Positions 14,611 through 23,987 of a stretch of 64,000 nucleotides of DNA are shown here, piece by piece. Below the pieces are notes generated by a model, which saw only the letters and a list, made by a program, of their open reading frames with translations, had not been told where the DNA came from and did not search any database. This DNA is from Streptomyces sp. CB02400 (GTDB taxonomy: Bacteria; Actinomycetota; Actinomycetes; Streptomycetales; Streptomycetaceae), in NCBI RefSeq assembly GCF_001905725.1, contig NZ_LIWB01000001.1:865871-929870 (forward strand), written 5' to 3'. Numbering within the stretch: position 1 is the stretch's first letter; each line of letters begins with the position of its first letter. The translations under genes were made by a program, and so were the position numbers.

Positions 14611-16440
14611 ATGCAGTTCACCACCCGCCCCACCCTCCAGGGCACCTTCGGCATGGTGTCCTCCACCCACTGGCTGGCCTCGCAGTCGGCGATGGCCGTG
14701 CTGGAGGACGGAGGCAACGCCTACGACGCGGCCGTGGCCGGGGCCTTCGTCCTGCACGTCGTCGAGCCGCACCTCAACGGTCCGGCCGGCGAGGTGCCGA
14801 TCCTGCTCGCGCCGGCCGGCGGCGAGGTGCGGGTGCTGTGCGGGCAGGGCGTCGCCCCGGCCGGGGCGACCGTCGCCCACTACAAGGGGCTCGGCCTGGA
14901 GCTCGTCCCCGGCACCGGACCGCTCGCCGCGGCCGTGCCCGGCGCCTTCGACGCCTGGATGCTCCTGCTGCGCGACCACGGCACCAAGACCCTCGCCGAC
15001 GTCCTGAAGTACGCCATCGGGTACGCCGAGGACGGGCACCCGCCCGTGGAGCGCGTCGGCGAGACCGTGGAGACCGTACGGGAGCTGTTCGAGACGGAGT
15101 GGTCCTCCTCGGCCGAGGTGTATCTGCCCGGCGGCCGGTCCCCGCGCCCCGGTGAGCTGTTCCGTAACCCCGCCCTCGCCGCCACCTGGAAGCGGCTGCT
15201 CGCCGAGGTCGCCGGGGCCGGGGACCGGGAGGCGCAGATCGACGCCGCGCGGGAGGTGTGGCGGACCGGGTTCATCGCCGAGGCACTGGTCCGGCAGGCC
15301 GGGCGCCCCACCATGGACACCAGCGGCGAGCGCCACACCGGCACCATGACCGCCGCCGACCTCGCCGGCTGGTCCGCGACCTACGAGACCCCGGTGACGT
15401 ACGACTTCGACGGCTGGACCGTGTGCAAGGCCGGACCCTGGAGCCAGGGCCCGGTCCTGCTCCAGCAACTCGCCCTGCTGCCGCCGGAACTGCCCCGCTA
15501 CGGCTCCGCCGAGTACGTGCACCTGCTGATCGAGGGCTGCAAGCTCGCCATGGCCGACCGCGAGGCCTGGTACGGGGACGCGGCCGAGGTGCCGCTCGAC
15601 GACCTGCTGTCGGCCGAGTACAACGCCGAGCGGCGGACCAGGGTCGGCCCCCGCGCCTCCCACGACCTGCGGCCCGGCAGCCCCGGCGGGCGCACCCCCC
15701 GGCTGAGCGCCCACGCGCGCGTGGTGGCCACCGAGGACCCCGGCTTCAGCCCGATGGGCGTCGGGGAGCCCACCGTCGCCAAGGGCCCGACCTCCCCCGT
15801 GCCCGGCGAGCCCGACGTCTCCGCCGACGGCGGCACCCGCGGCGACACCTGCCACCTGGACGTCGTCGACCGCTGGGGCAACATGATCGCGGCCACCCCC
15901 AGCGGCGGCTGGCTCCAGTCCAACCCCGTCGTCCCCGGACTCGGCTTCCCGCTCGGCACCCGGCTGCAGATGACCTGGCTGGAGGAGGGTCTCCCCAACA
16001 CCCTCACCCCCGGCCGCCGCCCCCGGACCACCCTCACCCCGTCCATAGCCCTGCGCGACGGGGTGCCCGTCATGGCGTTCGGCACGCCCGGCGGGGACCA
16101 GCAGGACCAGTGGCAGTTGCACTTCTTCCTCGCCGTCGCCCTGCGCGAGCGGGTGCGCGGCGGACTCGACCTCCAGGGCGCCGTCGACGCCCCGAACTGG
16201 CACAACGACAGCTTCCCCGGCTCCTTCTACCCGCGCGGCATGCGCCCCGGCAGCGTCACCGTCGAGTCCCGTACGGACCCGGCGGTGGTGGAGGCGCTCC
16301 GCCGCCGCGGCCACGAGGTGGTCGTCGGCGACGCCTGGTCGGAGGGCCGGCTCTGCGCGGTCGCCCGGGACCCGGCCACCGGCGTCCTCTCCGCCGCGGC
16401 CAACCCGCGCGGCATGCAGGGCTACGCGGTGGGCCGCTGA
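14611..16440 (+). CDS. Gamma-glutamyltransferase-family protein (Ntn hydrolase)
   Basis: 609 aa. GGT enzymes are precursors cleaved before a Thr that becomes the nucleophile of the small subunit; here Thr413 in GDTCHLDVVDRWGNMIAATPS matches the T-x-H-x-x-V-x-D signature. The large-subunit motif around DGGNAYDAAVAGAFVLHVVEPHLNG is present. No signal peptide is visible, so it is probably cytoplasmic, unlike secreted glutathione-degrading GGTs; an acylase-type role on gamma-glutamyl or other amides is possible. GAGGTGAG precedes the ATG closely. It stands alone, 68 bp after the MFS gene and 100 bp before the phosphatase. Confidence 0.85.
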   Translation: MQFTTRPTLQGTFGMVSSTHWLASQSAMAVLEDGGNAYDAAVAGAFVLHVVEPHLNGPAGEVPILLAPAGGEVRVLCGQGVAPAGATVAHYKGLGLELVPGTGPLAAAVPGAFDAWMLLLRDHGTKTLADVLKYAIGYAEDGHPPVERVGETVETVRELFETEWSSSAEVYLPGGRSPRPGELFRNPALAATWKRLLAEVAGAGDREAQIDAAREVWRTGFIAEALVRQAGRPTMDTSGERHTGTMTAADLAGWSATYETPVTYDFDGWTVCKAGPWSQGPVLLQQLALLPPELPRYGSAEYVHLLIEGCKLAMADREAWYGDAAEVPLDDLLSAEYNAERRTRVGPRASHDLRPGSPGGRTPRLSAHARVVATEDPGFSPMGVGEPTVAKGPTSPVPGEPDVSADGGTRGDTCHLDVVDRWGNMIAATPSGGWLQSNPVVPGLGFPLGTRLQMTWLEEGLPNTLTPGRRPRTTLTPSIALRDGVPVMAFGTPGGDQQDQWQLHFFLAVALRERVRGGLDLQGAVDAPNWHNDSFPGSFYPRGMRPGSVTVESRTDPAVVEALRRRGHEVVVGDAWSEGRLCAVARDPATGVLSAAANPRGMQGYAVGR

Positions 16441-16540
16441 GCCCACGACGGCAGGGACGGGCACCCCATTTTCATCCCGATTCCACCTGCTGTGCACCGG
16501 GCGGGTGGGGGTTGTCAGTGGCGCGTGCTCTCATGGAGGC

Positions 16541-17386
16541 ATGATCGAGACCCACGAAACCATCGACGAGTTTCTCGCCCGGCACACCTCCGACGTGGAG
16601 GAACTGGTCCGCAAGGCGGCGGCGCAGGAGATCGTGCCGCGCTGGCGGAGGCTCGCCGAGCACGAGGTGGACCTCAAGACCGGCCCGCACGACCTGGTGA
16701 CGGACGCCGACCGCAACGCCGAGCTGTACCTCACGGACGCGCTCGCCGCCCTGCTGCCCGGCTCGGTCGTGGTCGGCGAGGAGGCGGTGCACGCCAACCC
16801 GGCGTCGTACGAGGCGATACAGGCCGAGGCGCCGGTGTGGATCGTCGACCCCGTCGACGGGACCCGCCAGTTCGTGCGCGGCGAAAGCGGCTTCTGCACC
16901 CTGGTCGCCCTCGCGCGGGGCGGAGTCGTGCACGCCTCCTGGACCTACGCCCCCGCCCGCGACCAGTTCGCCACGGCCGTACGGGGACAGGGCGCGCACC
17001 TCGACGGTGAGCGGCTGCGCGCGGGCTCCCCGAAACCCGGCCGCGACCTCCGCGTGGCCACCTCCCACCCGGACTACACCACGGACGAGCAGAAGCGCGC
17101 CCTGCTCGGCCTGTGGACGGACGGCGTGGCACCCCGCGCCTGCGGCTCGGCCGGACTGGAGTACCTGGCCATCGCCCGCGGCGAGTCCGACGCCACCGCC
17201 TTCTCCTGGGAAGCCGCCTGGGACCACGCGGCCGGTCTGCTCCTCGTGGAGGAGGCGGGCGGCACCCACCTCACCCGCGCGGGCGAGCCCTTCAGCATCA
17301 GGGGCGGCAACACCCTGCCCTTCACCGCGGCCCGCGACGCGGCCACCGCCCGCCGGGTGGTGGAACTGCTGACGGACGGAGCCTGA
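16541..17386 (+). CDS. Inositol monophosphatase-family phosphatase (HisN-like)
   Basis: 281 aa. Metal-dependent phosphatase of the IMPase/FBPase superfamily: GEEAVH (first Glu ligand), WIVDPVDGTRQFVRG (Asp-x-Val-Asp-Gly-Thr core) and WDHAAGLLLVEEAGG (catalytic Asp) are all present. Such proteins act on histidinol phosphate, inositol phosphate or PAP; the sequence does not decide, although actinobacterial HisN enzymes have this size. The ATG at 16541 is preceded only 1 base away by GGAGG, which is too close, so either it is leaderless or the in-frame GTG at 16505 is used. No histidine genes adjoin. Confidence 0.83.
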   Translation: MIETHETIDEFLARHTSDVEELVRKAAAQEIVPRWRRLAEHEVDLKTGPHDLVTDADRNAELYLTDALAALLPGSVVVGEEAVHANPASYEAIQAEAPVWIVDPVDGTRQFVRGESGFCTLVALARGGVVHASWTYAPARDQFATAVRGQGAHLDGERLRAGSPKPGRDLRVATSHPDYTTDEQKRALLGLWTDGVAPRACGSAGLEYLAIARGESDATAFSWEAAWDHAAGLLLVEEAGGTHLTRAGEPFSIRGGNTLPFTAARDAATARRVVELLTDGA

Positions 17387-17478
17387 TGCCACACCCCCGC
17401 CCAAGGCCCCGGGAGAACGCCGGCGCCCCGGCATATCCTGATCCTTTAGTGGCCGTCGGCTGACGAAGGAGTCCGAAG

Positions 17479-18897
17479 GTGCCGTCGATGCTCGATGCGG
17501 TCGTGGTGGGAGCGGGGCCGAACGGGCTGACCGCTGCCGTGGAGCTGGCCCGGCGCGGCTTCTCGGTGGCCCTGTTCGAGGCGAAGGACACCGTCGGCGG
17601 CGGCGCCCGCACCGAGGAGCTCACCCTCCCCGGCTTCCACCACGACCCGTGCTCCGCCGCCCACCCCCTCGCCGTCAACTCACCCGCGTTCCGCGCCCTC
17701 CCGCTGGAGCGCTACGGGCTTCAGTGGCTGCACCCGGAACTCCCCATGGCGCACCCCTTCCCGGACGGCACGGCGGCCGTGCTGTCCCGGTCGGTCGGGG
17801 AGACGGCCGCCTCCTTCGGCCCGCGCGACGCCGGCGCGTACCGCCGGCTCGTCGAGCCCTTCCTGCCCAAGTGGGACACCCTGGCCCGCGACTTCATGTC
17901 CCTGCCGATGACCGCGCTGCCCCGCGACCCGGTCACCCTCGCCCGCTTCGGACTGCTCGGCCTGCCCCCGTCGACGTGGCTCACCCGCCGCTTCCGCGAC
18001 GAGCGGGCCCGCACCCTGTTCGCCGGTCTCGTCGCCCATGTCATGGCCCCCCTCGGCGGCTTCGCCACCGGCGCCATCGGCCTGGTCTTCGCCCTCGCCG
18101 CGCACGCCCGCGGCTGGCCCGTCGCCCGCGGCGGCTCCCAGGCCATCTCCGACGCCCTCGCCGCGTATCTGAAGGACCTCGGCGGCAGCGTCCACACCGA
18201 CTACGAGGTCAAGCGCCTCGACGACCTGCCGCCGGCCCGGGCGTACGTCTTCGACACCTCGCCCACCGCCCTGGCCCGCATCGCCGGTTTCGGCGACCAC
18301 TACGCGAACTACCGCTACGGCCCCGGCGTCTTCAAGATCGACTACGCGCTGGACGGCCCCGTGCCGTGGACCGCGCCCCAGGCCCGCACCGCCGGCACCG
18401 TGCAGATCGGCGCGGACAGCGACGAGATCGGCGCCGCCCTGCGCGCCGCCTCCCGCGAGGGCCGCGCCCCCGACGCGCCGTTCCTCATCACCGTGCAGCC
18501 CGGCGTCGCCGACCCCACCCGCGCCCCGGCCGGCAAACACGTCTTCTGGGCCTACGGACACGTGCCCAACGGCTGGACCGGCGACCTCACCGACGCCATG
18601 GAACGCCAACTGGAGCGCTACGCCCCCGGTTTCCGCGACCGTATCCTGGCCCGCGCCACCGCCGGCCCGCCCGAACTCGCCGCCCGCAACGCCAACTACG
18701 TCGGCGGCGACATCGCCTCCGGCGCGGTCTCCGGACTCCAGCTCCTGCTGCGCCCCAAACTCTCCCTGTTCCCGTACGCGACCCCGCACCCGGCCGTCTT
18801 CATCTGCTCGTCGGCCACCCCACCCGGCCCCGGCGTGCACGGCATGTCGGGACACAACGCGGCGAAGGCCGTGTGGAGGAGGCTGCGCCAGACATGA
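17479..18897 (+). CDS. FAD-dependent oxidoreductase, phytoene desaturase/amine oxidase type
   Basis: 472 aa. N-terminal FAD dinucleotide fold: [20 protein letters not shown] then [16 protein letters not shown] (residues ~8-45); the C-terminal segment [19 protein letters not shown] closes the FAD site as in CrtI-like proteins. The GTG at 17479 follows GAAGGAG by 7 bases; the ATG at 17488 is 3 codons further in. The stop overlaps the macro-domain start by ATGA, so the two are coupled. No carotenoid genes are nearby; the substrate is unknown. Confidence 0.85.
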   Translation: MPSMLDAVVVGAGPNGLTAAVELARRGFSVALFEAKDTVGGGARTEELTLPGFHHDPCSAAHPLAVNSPAFRALPLERYGLQWLHPELPMAHPFPDGTAAVLSRSVGETAASFGPRDAGAYRRLVEPFLPKWDTLARDFMSLPMTALPRDPVTLARFGLLGLPPSTWLTRRFRDERARTLFAGLVAHVMAPLGGFATGAIGLVFALAAHARGWPVARGGSQAISDALAAYLKDLGGSVHTDYEVKRLDDLPPARAYVFDTSPTALARIAGFGDHYANYRYGPGVFKIDYALDGPVPWTAPQARTAGTVQIGADSDEIGAALRAASREGRAPDAPFLITVQPGVADPTRAPAGKHVFWAYGHVPNGWTGDLTDAMERQLERYAPGFRDRILARATAGPPELAARNANYVGGDIASGAVSGLQLLLRPKLSLFPYATPHPAVFICSSATPPGPGVHGMSGHNAAKAVWRRLRQT

Positions 18898-19406
18898 CCA
18901 CCACGATCACGCTCGTCCAGGGCGACATCACCCGCCAGAGCGCCGACGCGATCGTCAACGCGGCCAACTCGTCCCTGCTCGGCGGGGGAGGCGTGGACGG
19001 GGCGATCCACCGCCGGGGCGGCCCGGAGATCCTGGCCGAATGCCGCGCCCTGCGCGCTTCCCGGTACGGCAGGGGCCTGCCGACCGGCCAGGCGGTCGCC
19101 ACCACCGCGGGCCGTCTCGACGCCCGCTGGGTGATCCACACCGTCGGTCCGGTGCATCAGGGTTCGGGCAGCGATCCTGAGCCGCTTGCCTCCTGCTACC
19201 GGGAGTCGCTCCGTGTGGCCGACGAACTGGGCGCCCGGACGGTCGCGTTCCCCGCCATCTCCACGGGCGTCTACCGGTGGCCGATGGACGACGCGGCCCG
19301 CATCGCGGTGGAGACGGTGCGGAACACGCCGACCGCCGTCGAAGAGGTGAGATTCGTCCTCTTCGACGACCGGGCGTACGAGGCGTTCGCCCGGCAACCG
19401 GGCTGA
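18894..19406 (+). CDS. Macro-domain protein (O-acetyl-ADP-ribose/ADP-ribose binding hydrolase)
   Basis: 170 aa, a single macro domain. Seen: [20 protein letters not shown] (adenine-binding Asp and the NAANSS loop), [15 protein letters not shown] (distal ribose/phosphate loop) and [12 protein letters not shown] (diphosphate loop). Bacterial MacroD-type proteins hydrolyse O-acetyl-ADP-ribose or mono-ADP-ribosyl esters. It is translationally coupled to the FAD enzyme. A sirtuin, a Nudix hydrolase and an ADP-ribosylglycohydrolase lie 16-19 kb downstream. Confidence 0.93.
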   Translation: MTTTITLVQGDITRQSADAIVNAANSSLLGGGGVDGAIHRRGGPEILAECRALRASRYGRGLPTGQAVATTAGRLDARWVIHTVGPVHQGSGSDPEPLASCYRESLRVADELGARTVAFPAISTGVYRWPMDDAARIAVETVRNTPTAVEEVRFVLFDDRAYEAFARQPG

Positions 19407-20224
19407 CGGAAACCGCGGGAGCCGCGCAGCCGGTCGGGCACCGTCGACGGCAGGGCCCCAAGTACCGCCTGACGGGCGCCGGGACCACCGCCGCCCTCGG
19501 CCACGCGACGGGAAAAGGTGAACAGGAGGGTACGCGCGGGGGTCGGTGGAGTGATGTCGCGGACGTCTTGCGGTCACCCGGCCTCGCTACGGTGCCGCGG
19601 TGGCCATGGACCGATCCGATCCCGCCGGCGTAGACGTGCGGGAGCGGCACCCCGTGCGCGGTGTGGTGCCCCGGCCGGTGGTCCCGAGGGCAGGAGACGG
19701 CGCGGGGTCTGCCGGGCCGGTCCAGGGCCGTGAGGAGACGATGAGCGAGCAGCCCACCGGCGGGCGGACCGGACCCGACGCGGGAACCGCCCGGCGCCGT
19801 GCGGGGAGGTGGTCTCCCGGGCGAGCGGGCCGGGCGGCTCTCCGGCCCCGCCCCGGCCGAGTCGGCCCTGGCTGTCGGTGGGGAGGGCACGGCCACCGTG
19901 CCGGCCGGCACGGGACGCCCACACGCAGGACGCGGCCGTGCGACGTCCTGGACACCCTGCGGGACCGGGGCACCGGCCGGGTGCGGCCGGTGCTCTCCGG
20001 CGTAAGGCACGAGCGAACGGACCGGTCCTGCCCGGCCGGGCGGACCGCCGGCGGCTGGGAGCCGGAGGTGATCGCCCCGGGCGGCGCCGTGCTCATCACC
20101 CCCGGCGGAGCGCTGTTCGTGCGGCAGCCGTCCACGCCCGGTGGAGGCCGGTGGTGTCGTGAACCCGGCACCGCGCCCCGGCTGCCATGCGGCAGACAAC
20201 CGTGAGACCGAAGGAGAACGAGCG
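19407..20224 (+). other. 818-bp stretch without an intact recognised gene
   Basis: It lies between the macro-domain and lectin genes. The first ~330 bases show no coding bias I trust. The part from 19741 holds a possible frameshifted ORF, listed separately. No inverted repeat, RNA gene or promoter could be named. Confidence 0.5.
19741..20205 (+). pseudogene. Possible frameshifted hypothetical ORF
   Basis: An ATG at 19741 follows GAGGAG at 3 bases and opens a 154-codon frame beginning MSEQPTGG. Its first ~20 codons and its last ~80 (from DVLDTLRDRGTG to EVIAPGGAVLITPGGALFVRQ) have Streptomyces-like third-position GC, but the middle (about 19800-19925) looks non-coding in this frame. There the +1-shifted frame reads well as GGLPGERAGRLSGPAPAES. 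Two compensating frameshifts, or a sequencing error pair, would explain this. I do not recognise the product. It could also be chance in high-GC DNA. Confidence 0.3.
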
Positions 20225-21511
20225 ATGTCACGCCAGAGCAGGTCAGGTGACGGTGCGTCCGCCCACCCGGCCGGCACCGAGGGCGGGCCGCCGGTCCGCC
20301 GCGCGGTGGTGCTGCCCCCGGCGGGCGACGACGTGGGGCAGGCCGTACTGCGGCCCGCCCCGCGCCGTAGTACGGCCGTCACCGCCGAGGGCACCGCAAG
20401 GACAGGCGAGACCGGCCGGGGCGAGACGGAAACCCTCTCCACTGCCACTACCGGGTCCGGGACGGCCTCGGCCGCGAACGAGCCGGAGGCACGGGAAGGG
20501 GCCGCGGAACCGGACACGGACCGCGGGGAACGGCCGGAGACAGCGGCGGACACCGCCACACCGGCCCGCACCGCGTCACCGGGCGGCACCGCGGACTCCT
20601 TGTCCGGACTGGCTGTCGCACTCGACGGTGCCCGCCGGTCCGACGGTGCCGGACGGGGGAGCGGCGACGGCGACGGTGCGCCGGGGAGGCCGAAGGCCCC
20701 CATGCTGGCCGCCGCCGGAATCGCCGGGGTGGTCCTGCTCGCCGTACCGCTGCTGATCATGGCCGGCAACGACCGGGACGAGCGGCGCGAGGGCCACGCC
20801 ACCGCGGCTGCCGACTCCCGGGAGTTGCTCGACGGTCAGGAGGGGCAGCCGCCGCCGGGCGTCTATGTCGCCGAGCCCTCGAAGGACGACGCTCCGGCCG
20901 GCTCGTCGAAGGGCGAGGAAGGCGACGACGAGAAGGGCGGGCAGAAGGAGGGGAAGGGCGACGGCCAGAAGGAGGGGAAGGGCGACGGCAAGGCTTCCCC
21001 GGACGACTCCGGCTCCGTCACCGAAGCGAGTCCGCCGGCCGCCTCGCAGAGGAAGGAGGAGGACACGGCGAAGGAGCCGACCCAGCGGGCCGGGAGGAAG
21101 GCGGACACGACGGTCACCGTCGCCGCCGCCCGGATCGTCAGCGCCGACACCGGCAAGTGCCTCACCGCGAGTTCCCGGGGAGCCGGGGCGGAACTGGTCA
21201 TCCAGCCCTGCGGAGCCTCGGAAGGCGCCCAGGTCTGGTCCTTCCACGACACCGACAGCACCCTGCGCATCGGCGAGGACCTGTGCATGGGACTGGACGG
21301 AGGGTCGGTGGAGAAGGGCACGGCCGTCCGGCTGCAGCGGTGCGACGGGTCGAGCGGGCAGAAGTTCGAGATCAACGGTGCCGAGGACCTGGTGTCCCTC
21401 AAGGCCGGCAACAAGTGCGTCGACGTGTGGTGGGGTGAGGAGGCCGACGGCACGCCGGTCAAGCTGTGGCCCTGTACCGGCACCGCCAACCAGACCTGGC
21501 GGCGAGGCTGA
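20225..21511 (+). CDS. Membrane-anchored protein with C-terminal ricin-type beta-trefoil domain
   Basis: 428 aa. AAGGAG precedes the ATG. Residues 1-~155 are a disordered, Pro/Thr/Glu-rich cytoplasmic part; a single membrane segment (MLAAAGIAGVVLLAVPLLIMA) follows at ~160-181; then a Lys/Gly/Glu-rich linker and, from ~300, a beta-trefoil with three repeats (AQVWSF, GQKFEI, NQTWRR as QxW-type motifs, with paired cysteines KCL/QPC). Such domains bind carbohydrates, so it may display a lectin outside the membrane. The linker contains an exact 24-base tandem repeat. It stands alone, convergent with the ABC operon. Confidence 0.78.
   Translation: MSRQSRSGDGASAHPAGTEGGPPVRRAVVLPPAGDDVGQAVLRPAPRRSTAVTAEGTARTGETGRGETETLSTATTGSGTASAANEPEAREGAAEPDTDRGERPETAADTATPARTASPGGTADSLSGLAVALDGARRSDGAGRGSGDGDGAPGRPKAPMLAAAGIAGVVLLAVPLLIMAGNDRDERREGHATAAADSRELLDGQEGQPPPGVYVAEPSKDDAPAGSSKGEEGDDEKGGQKEGKGDGQKEGKGDGKASPDDSGSVTEASPPAASQRKEEDTAKEPTQRAGRKADTTVTVAAARIVSADTGKCLTASSRGAGAELVIQPCGASEGAQVWSFHDTDSTLRIGEDLCMGLDGGSVEKGTAVRLQRCDGSSGQKFEINGAEDLVSLKAGNKCVDVWWGEEADGTPVKLWPCTGTANQTWRRG
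20942..20989 (+). repeat. Exact 24-bp tandem repeat in the lectin-protein linker
   Basis: Two identical 24-base units encode QKEGKGDG twice in the charged linker between the membrane segment and the beta-trefoil. In frame and probably variable in copy number. Confidence 0.85.
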
Positions 21512-21642
21512 CCCCGTCCCCCGGGCCGAGGGCCGCCCTCCGCGGTCGGCAGCGGCATCGGTGTCGACGGGCCCCGGGCGCGGTCGGTGCGCGGCGCGCG
21601 GGTGTGCGGGGCGGTCGTCGCCGCAGTGCCGGCGGAGGGTGC

Positions 21643-22299
21643 TCAGTCCTTCCTCAGGGTGACCGCGTGTGTGATCGCCGCCCCGACCGCCAGAACGCCC
21701 GTGGCCACGACGAGCAGCACGGCCGTGGATCCGAGGAGACCGGTCGAGTCCGATGTGTTCTGCAGGTCGGTGAGCAGGACGTTGACCGGGGAGACGCCTT
21801 TCGCCAGCAGCGCGGCCAGCACCAGTACGAGGGCGAGGACCAAGGCGTGACCCTGCCGCCGAACGACCGGGCGTGAGCAGACCAGTCCGATGGCGATGCC
21901 GGTGAAGGCGCAGGTGAGTTGGGCTTCGGCACCCAGCACCAGGTCGGCGAGGACGGGAGAGTGGGTTCCGAACACCAGGGGCAGCCCCAGACCGGCCACG
22001 GTCAGCAGCAGGCACCAGAGGACGGCCGTGGTGACCGATCCGAGGAGCGTCCGAAGGCGGCTGCCGACGCTGACGACGAGGACCGACCGGTGCGTCCGGT
22101 CCTCGAGGCCGACCAGGGCCATGGTCAGCCAGACGGAGCACACCAGAAGGGCCCCGGCCGCCGATGCGTAGGTGGCGGCGAGCGGACCGGAGTCACTGCT
22201 CGTCAGCACGGCCAGCAGGCCGACGAACAGCAGCAGGGGCGCGAGATAGCGCTGGGAGAGCAGCATCACCGTGAACATGTAGCGGACCAGGGCGATCAC
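21643..22299 (-). CDS. ABC-2-type transporter membrane protein
   Basis: 218 aa, six or so hydrophobic segments (LAPLLLFVGLLAVL, GALLVCSVWLTMALVGL, VLALVLVLAALLA and others), with no soluble domain. It overlaps the upstream ATPase gene by 4 bases, so the pair forms a half-size ABC exporter. The sequence around EDRTHRSVLVVSVGSR resembles the coupling region of ABC-2 permeases. Substrate unknown. Confidence 0.75.
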   Translation of the reverse strand: MIALVRYMFTVMLLSQRYLAPLLLFVGLLAVLTSSDSGPLAATYASAAGALLVCSVWLTMALVGLEDRTHRSVLVVSVGSRLRTLLGSVTTAVLWCLLLTVAGLGLPLVFGTHSPVLADLVLGAEAQLTCAFTGIAIGLVCSRPVVRRQGHALVLALVLVLAALLAKGVSPVNVLLTDLQNTSDSTGLLGSTAVLLVVATGVLAVGAAITHAVTLRKD

Positions 22300-23180
22300 A
22301 GGGCCGCCCTCCCGGAGTCCACCCGGTGGCCGGCACGGCCGGCAGCGGCCCTGGCGAGACCGTCCACCGACCAGTGGTGCTGAAGTGCCGTCAGCAGAAC
22401 GGCGTCCGAGTGCTCACGCGCCACCCGCAGGACGACCGACTCGTCCCGGCCGGAGGCGTCCACCACGCCCGGCAGGGCGCGCCAGTCCACCTCGACCGGC
22501 GGGACGCCGGTGGTCGGTACGGTGAGGACCAGTTCGACCAACGAGGCGTGTCCCGCGGTGTGCTGCCCACCCAGCCGGGTCACCCGGCCGTCGTGGAGGG
22601 CGTAGGCGCCGTCGGCGTATGTCCCGGTGATCGCCTCACGGTGGTCCGTGAAGACCACCGCCCCGCCCCGCGCGGCGGCCTCGTCGATGAACTCGGCCAG
22701 GACCCCGTGGGCCGAGACGTCCAGGCCCGACCAGGGTTCGTCCAGAACCAGCAGGTCGGGTTCGACGAGCAGGGCCTGGGCGAGCGCCACCTTCTGGGCG
22801 TTGCCCTTGGACAGGGTGCGCAGCGGTGCGTCCTGGCCGCCCACCAGGGACAGCCGGTCCAGCAGGTGGCGTCCCCGAGCGCGGGCCGCGGAACCCGGCA
22901 TACCGCGGATGCGCCCCATGTGCGTGAGGTAGGAGATCGCCGAGACACGGTCATGGGCGGTGAAGCGGTCCGGTACGTAACCGATGCGCCGGGGCCGGAC
23001 CGACACCGTCCCGGACGTGGGCCGCGACAGCCCCACCAGGATCCTCAGCAGCGTCGATTTCCCCGAGCCGTTGCCGCCCACCACCGCGAGGACCTCTCCG
23101 GCCGTGACCTCCATGTCCACGTCGCTCAGGATCCATCGCCCCCTGCCGTAGCGCTTGCAGACGGCCTCGCAGTGCAACAA
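22296..23180 (-). CDS. ABC transporter ATP-binding protein
   Basis: 294 aa, starting with TTG at 23180 (GAGGAG 9 bases upstream). Walker A GGNGSGKSTLL, signature LSKGNAQKV (the LSKG variant common in ABC-2 exporters), Walker B LLVLDEPWSGLD and switch His in FTDHREA. After residue ~210 there is an extra C-terminal domain of ~85 residues that could sense or regulate. It lies 33 bp after a lipoprotein gene and overlaps the permease gene; the three are one operon. Confidence 0.88.
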   Translation of the reverse strand: MLHCEAVCKRYGRGRWILSDVDMEVTAGEVLAVVGGNGSGKSTLLRILVGLSRPTSGTVSVRPRRIGYVPDRFTAHDRVSAISYLTHMGRIRGMPGSAARARGRHLLDRLSLVGGQDAPLRTLSKGNAQKVALAQALLVEPDLLVLDEPWSGLDVSAHGVLAEFIDEAAARGGAVVFTDHREAITGTYADGAYALHDGRVTRLGGQHTAGHASLVELVLTVPTTGVPPVEVDWRALPGVVDASGRDESVVLRVAREHSDAVLLTALQHHWSVDGLARAAAGRAGHRVDSGRAAL

Positions 23181-23213
23181 AGTCGACTCCTCGGTACGGT
23201 ATCGCTCCGGATG

Positions 23214-23738
23214 TCAGTGTCCGCCCTCGCCCGGCAGACACGTGCCCTCGACGGTGCGGCCGACGACCTCCACTTCGACGCGGTCGGCGGCATCGACCGT
23301 GCCGTTGACGCACACCCGGCCTTCGCCGCCGCCGACCAGCACACCGCGATCGGGGACACCGAAGCCCCGCTCCCGTATCTCGATCCCCTCCGGCGGTACT
23401 CCGACGGCACCGGCGGCGGCTGCCCGGAGCCCGTCGTCCGTGGTTCCGGCGTCCGCATGCTCCTCCAAGGCCGCGGCCAGTGCCTCCGCCCGCGGTGCGG
23501 CCGCCTCCTTCTGCTCCGCGGTGATCGTTGTCCGCTCGCGGTACGCGTGGTTCTCCGCCAGCCGCTGGTTCCAGTCGAAGGTGACGCAGGGGGAGGGCGT
23601 CGGTCCCCGCTCCTCGGGAAGGGGGCAGTGACCCTGCGGCTCGGACGAACGGGCCGCCGTATCGGCGCATCCGGCCGTCACGGCGACGAGCAGGACGAAC
23701 GGCAGGGCGACGAGAAGACGGGGGCACGTCCGTGGCAT
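23214..23738 (-). CDS. Small secreted lipoprotein, function unknown
   Basis: 174 aa from the ATG at 23738. Hydrophobic signal (LLVALPFVLLVAVTAGC) with lipobox VTAGC (Cys24), then ~150 residues with a helical Ala/Glu-rich middle (AEQKEAAAPRAEALAAALEEH) and a C-terminal beta-rich part with cysteines. No family recognised. As first gene of an operon with an ABC exporter it may assist or be exported with that transporter, but it does not resemble a solute-binding protein. Confidence 0.7.
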   Translation of the reverse strand: MPRTCPRLLVALPFVLLVAVTAGCADTAARSSEPQGHCPLPEERGPTPSPCVTFDWNQRLAENHAYRERTTITAEQKEAAAPRAEALAAALEEHADAGTTDDGLRAAAAGAVGVPPEGIEIRERGFGVPDRGVLVGGGEGRVCVNGTVDAADRVEVEVVGRTVEGTCLPGEGGH

Positions 23739-23815
23739 GGCCAGATCATTCCAGACGGGAGAAGCCCGGAGGGCCCGGCCGAACCACCAGGACCGCACAA
23801 ACCCCGACGGGATCA

Positions 23816-23844
23816 TTGCTTCGTTTGTGTTCGAGTCCTAGGGT
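23816..23844 (+). promoter_or_regulatory. Candidate beta-galactosidase promoter with TTCG direct repeats
   Basis: TTGCTT (23816-23821) and TAGGGT (23839-23844) are spaced 17 bases. Two TTCG elements exactly 10 bp apart (23820 and 23830) lie between them, reminiscent of DeoR-family sugar-repressor sites, which would make the gene sugar-inducible. Promoter fairly likely; the repressor class is a guess. Confidence 0.4.
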
Positions 23845-23987
23845 GTGGCTGGCTCAGTAGTTGCTCCGTCACCAGCAGTTGTGATTCTTCCCTGGCACAA
23901 CGTCGTCCGTCCGGCGGTGCGTCGAGGGGGAGTCCGACGTGCCCTCAGTCCGCGCAGTGCTCTGTCGTACCGAGGAAGGCCACGGTC

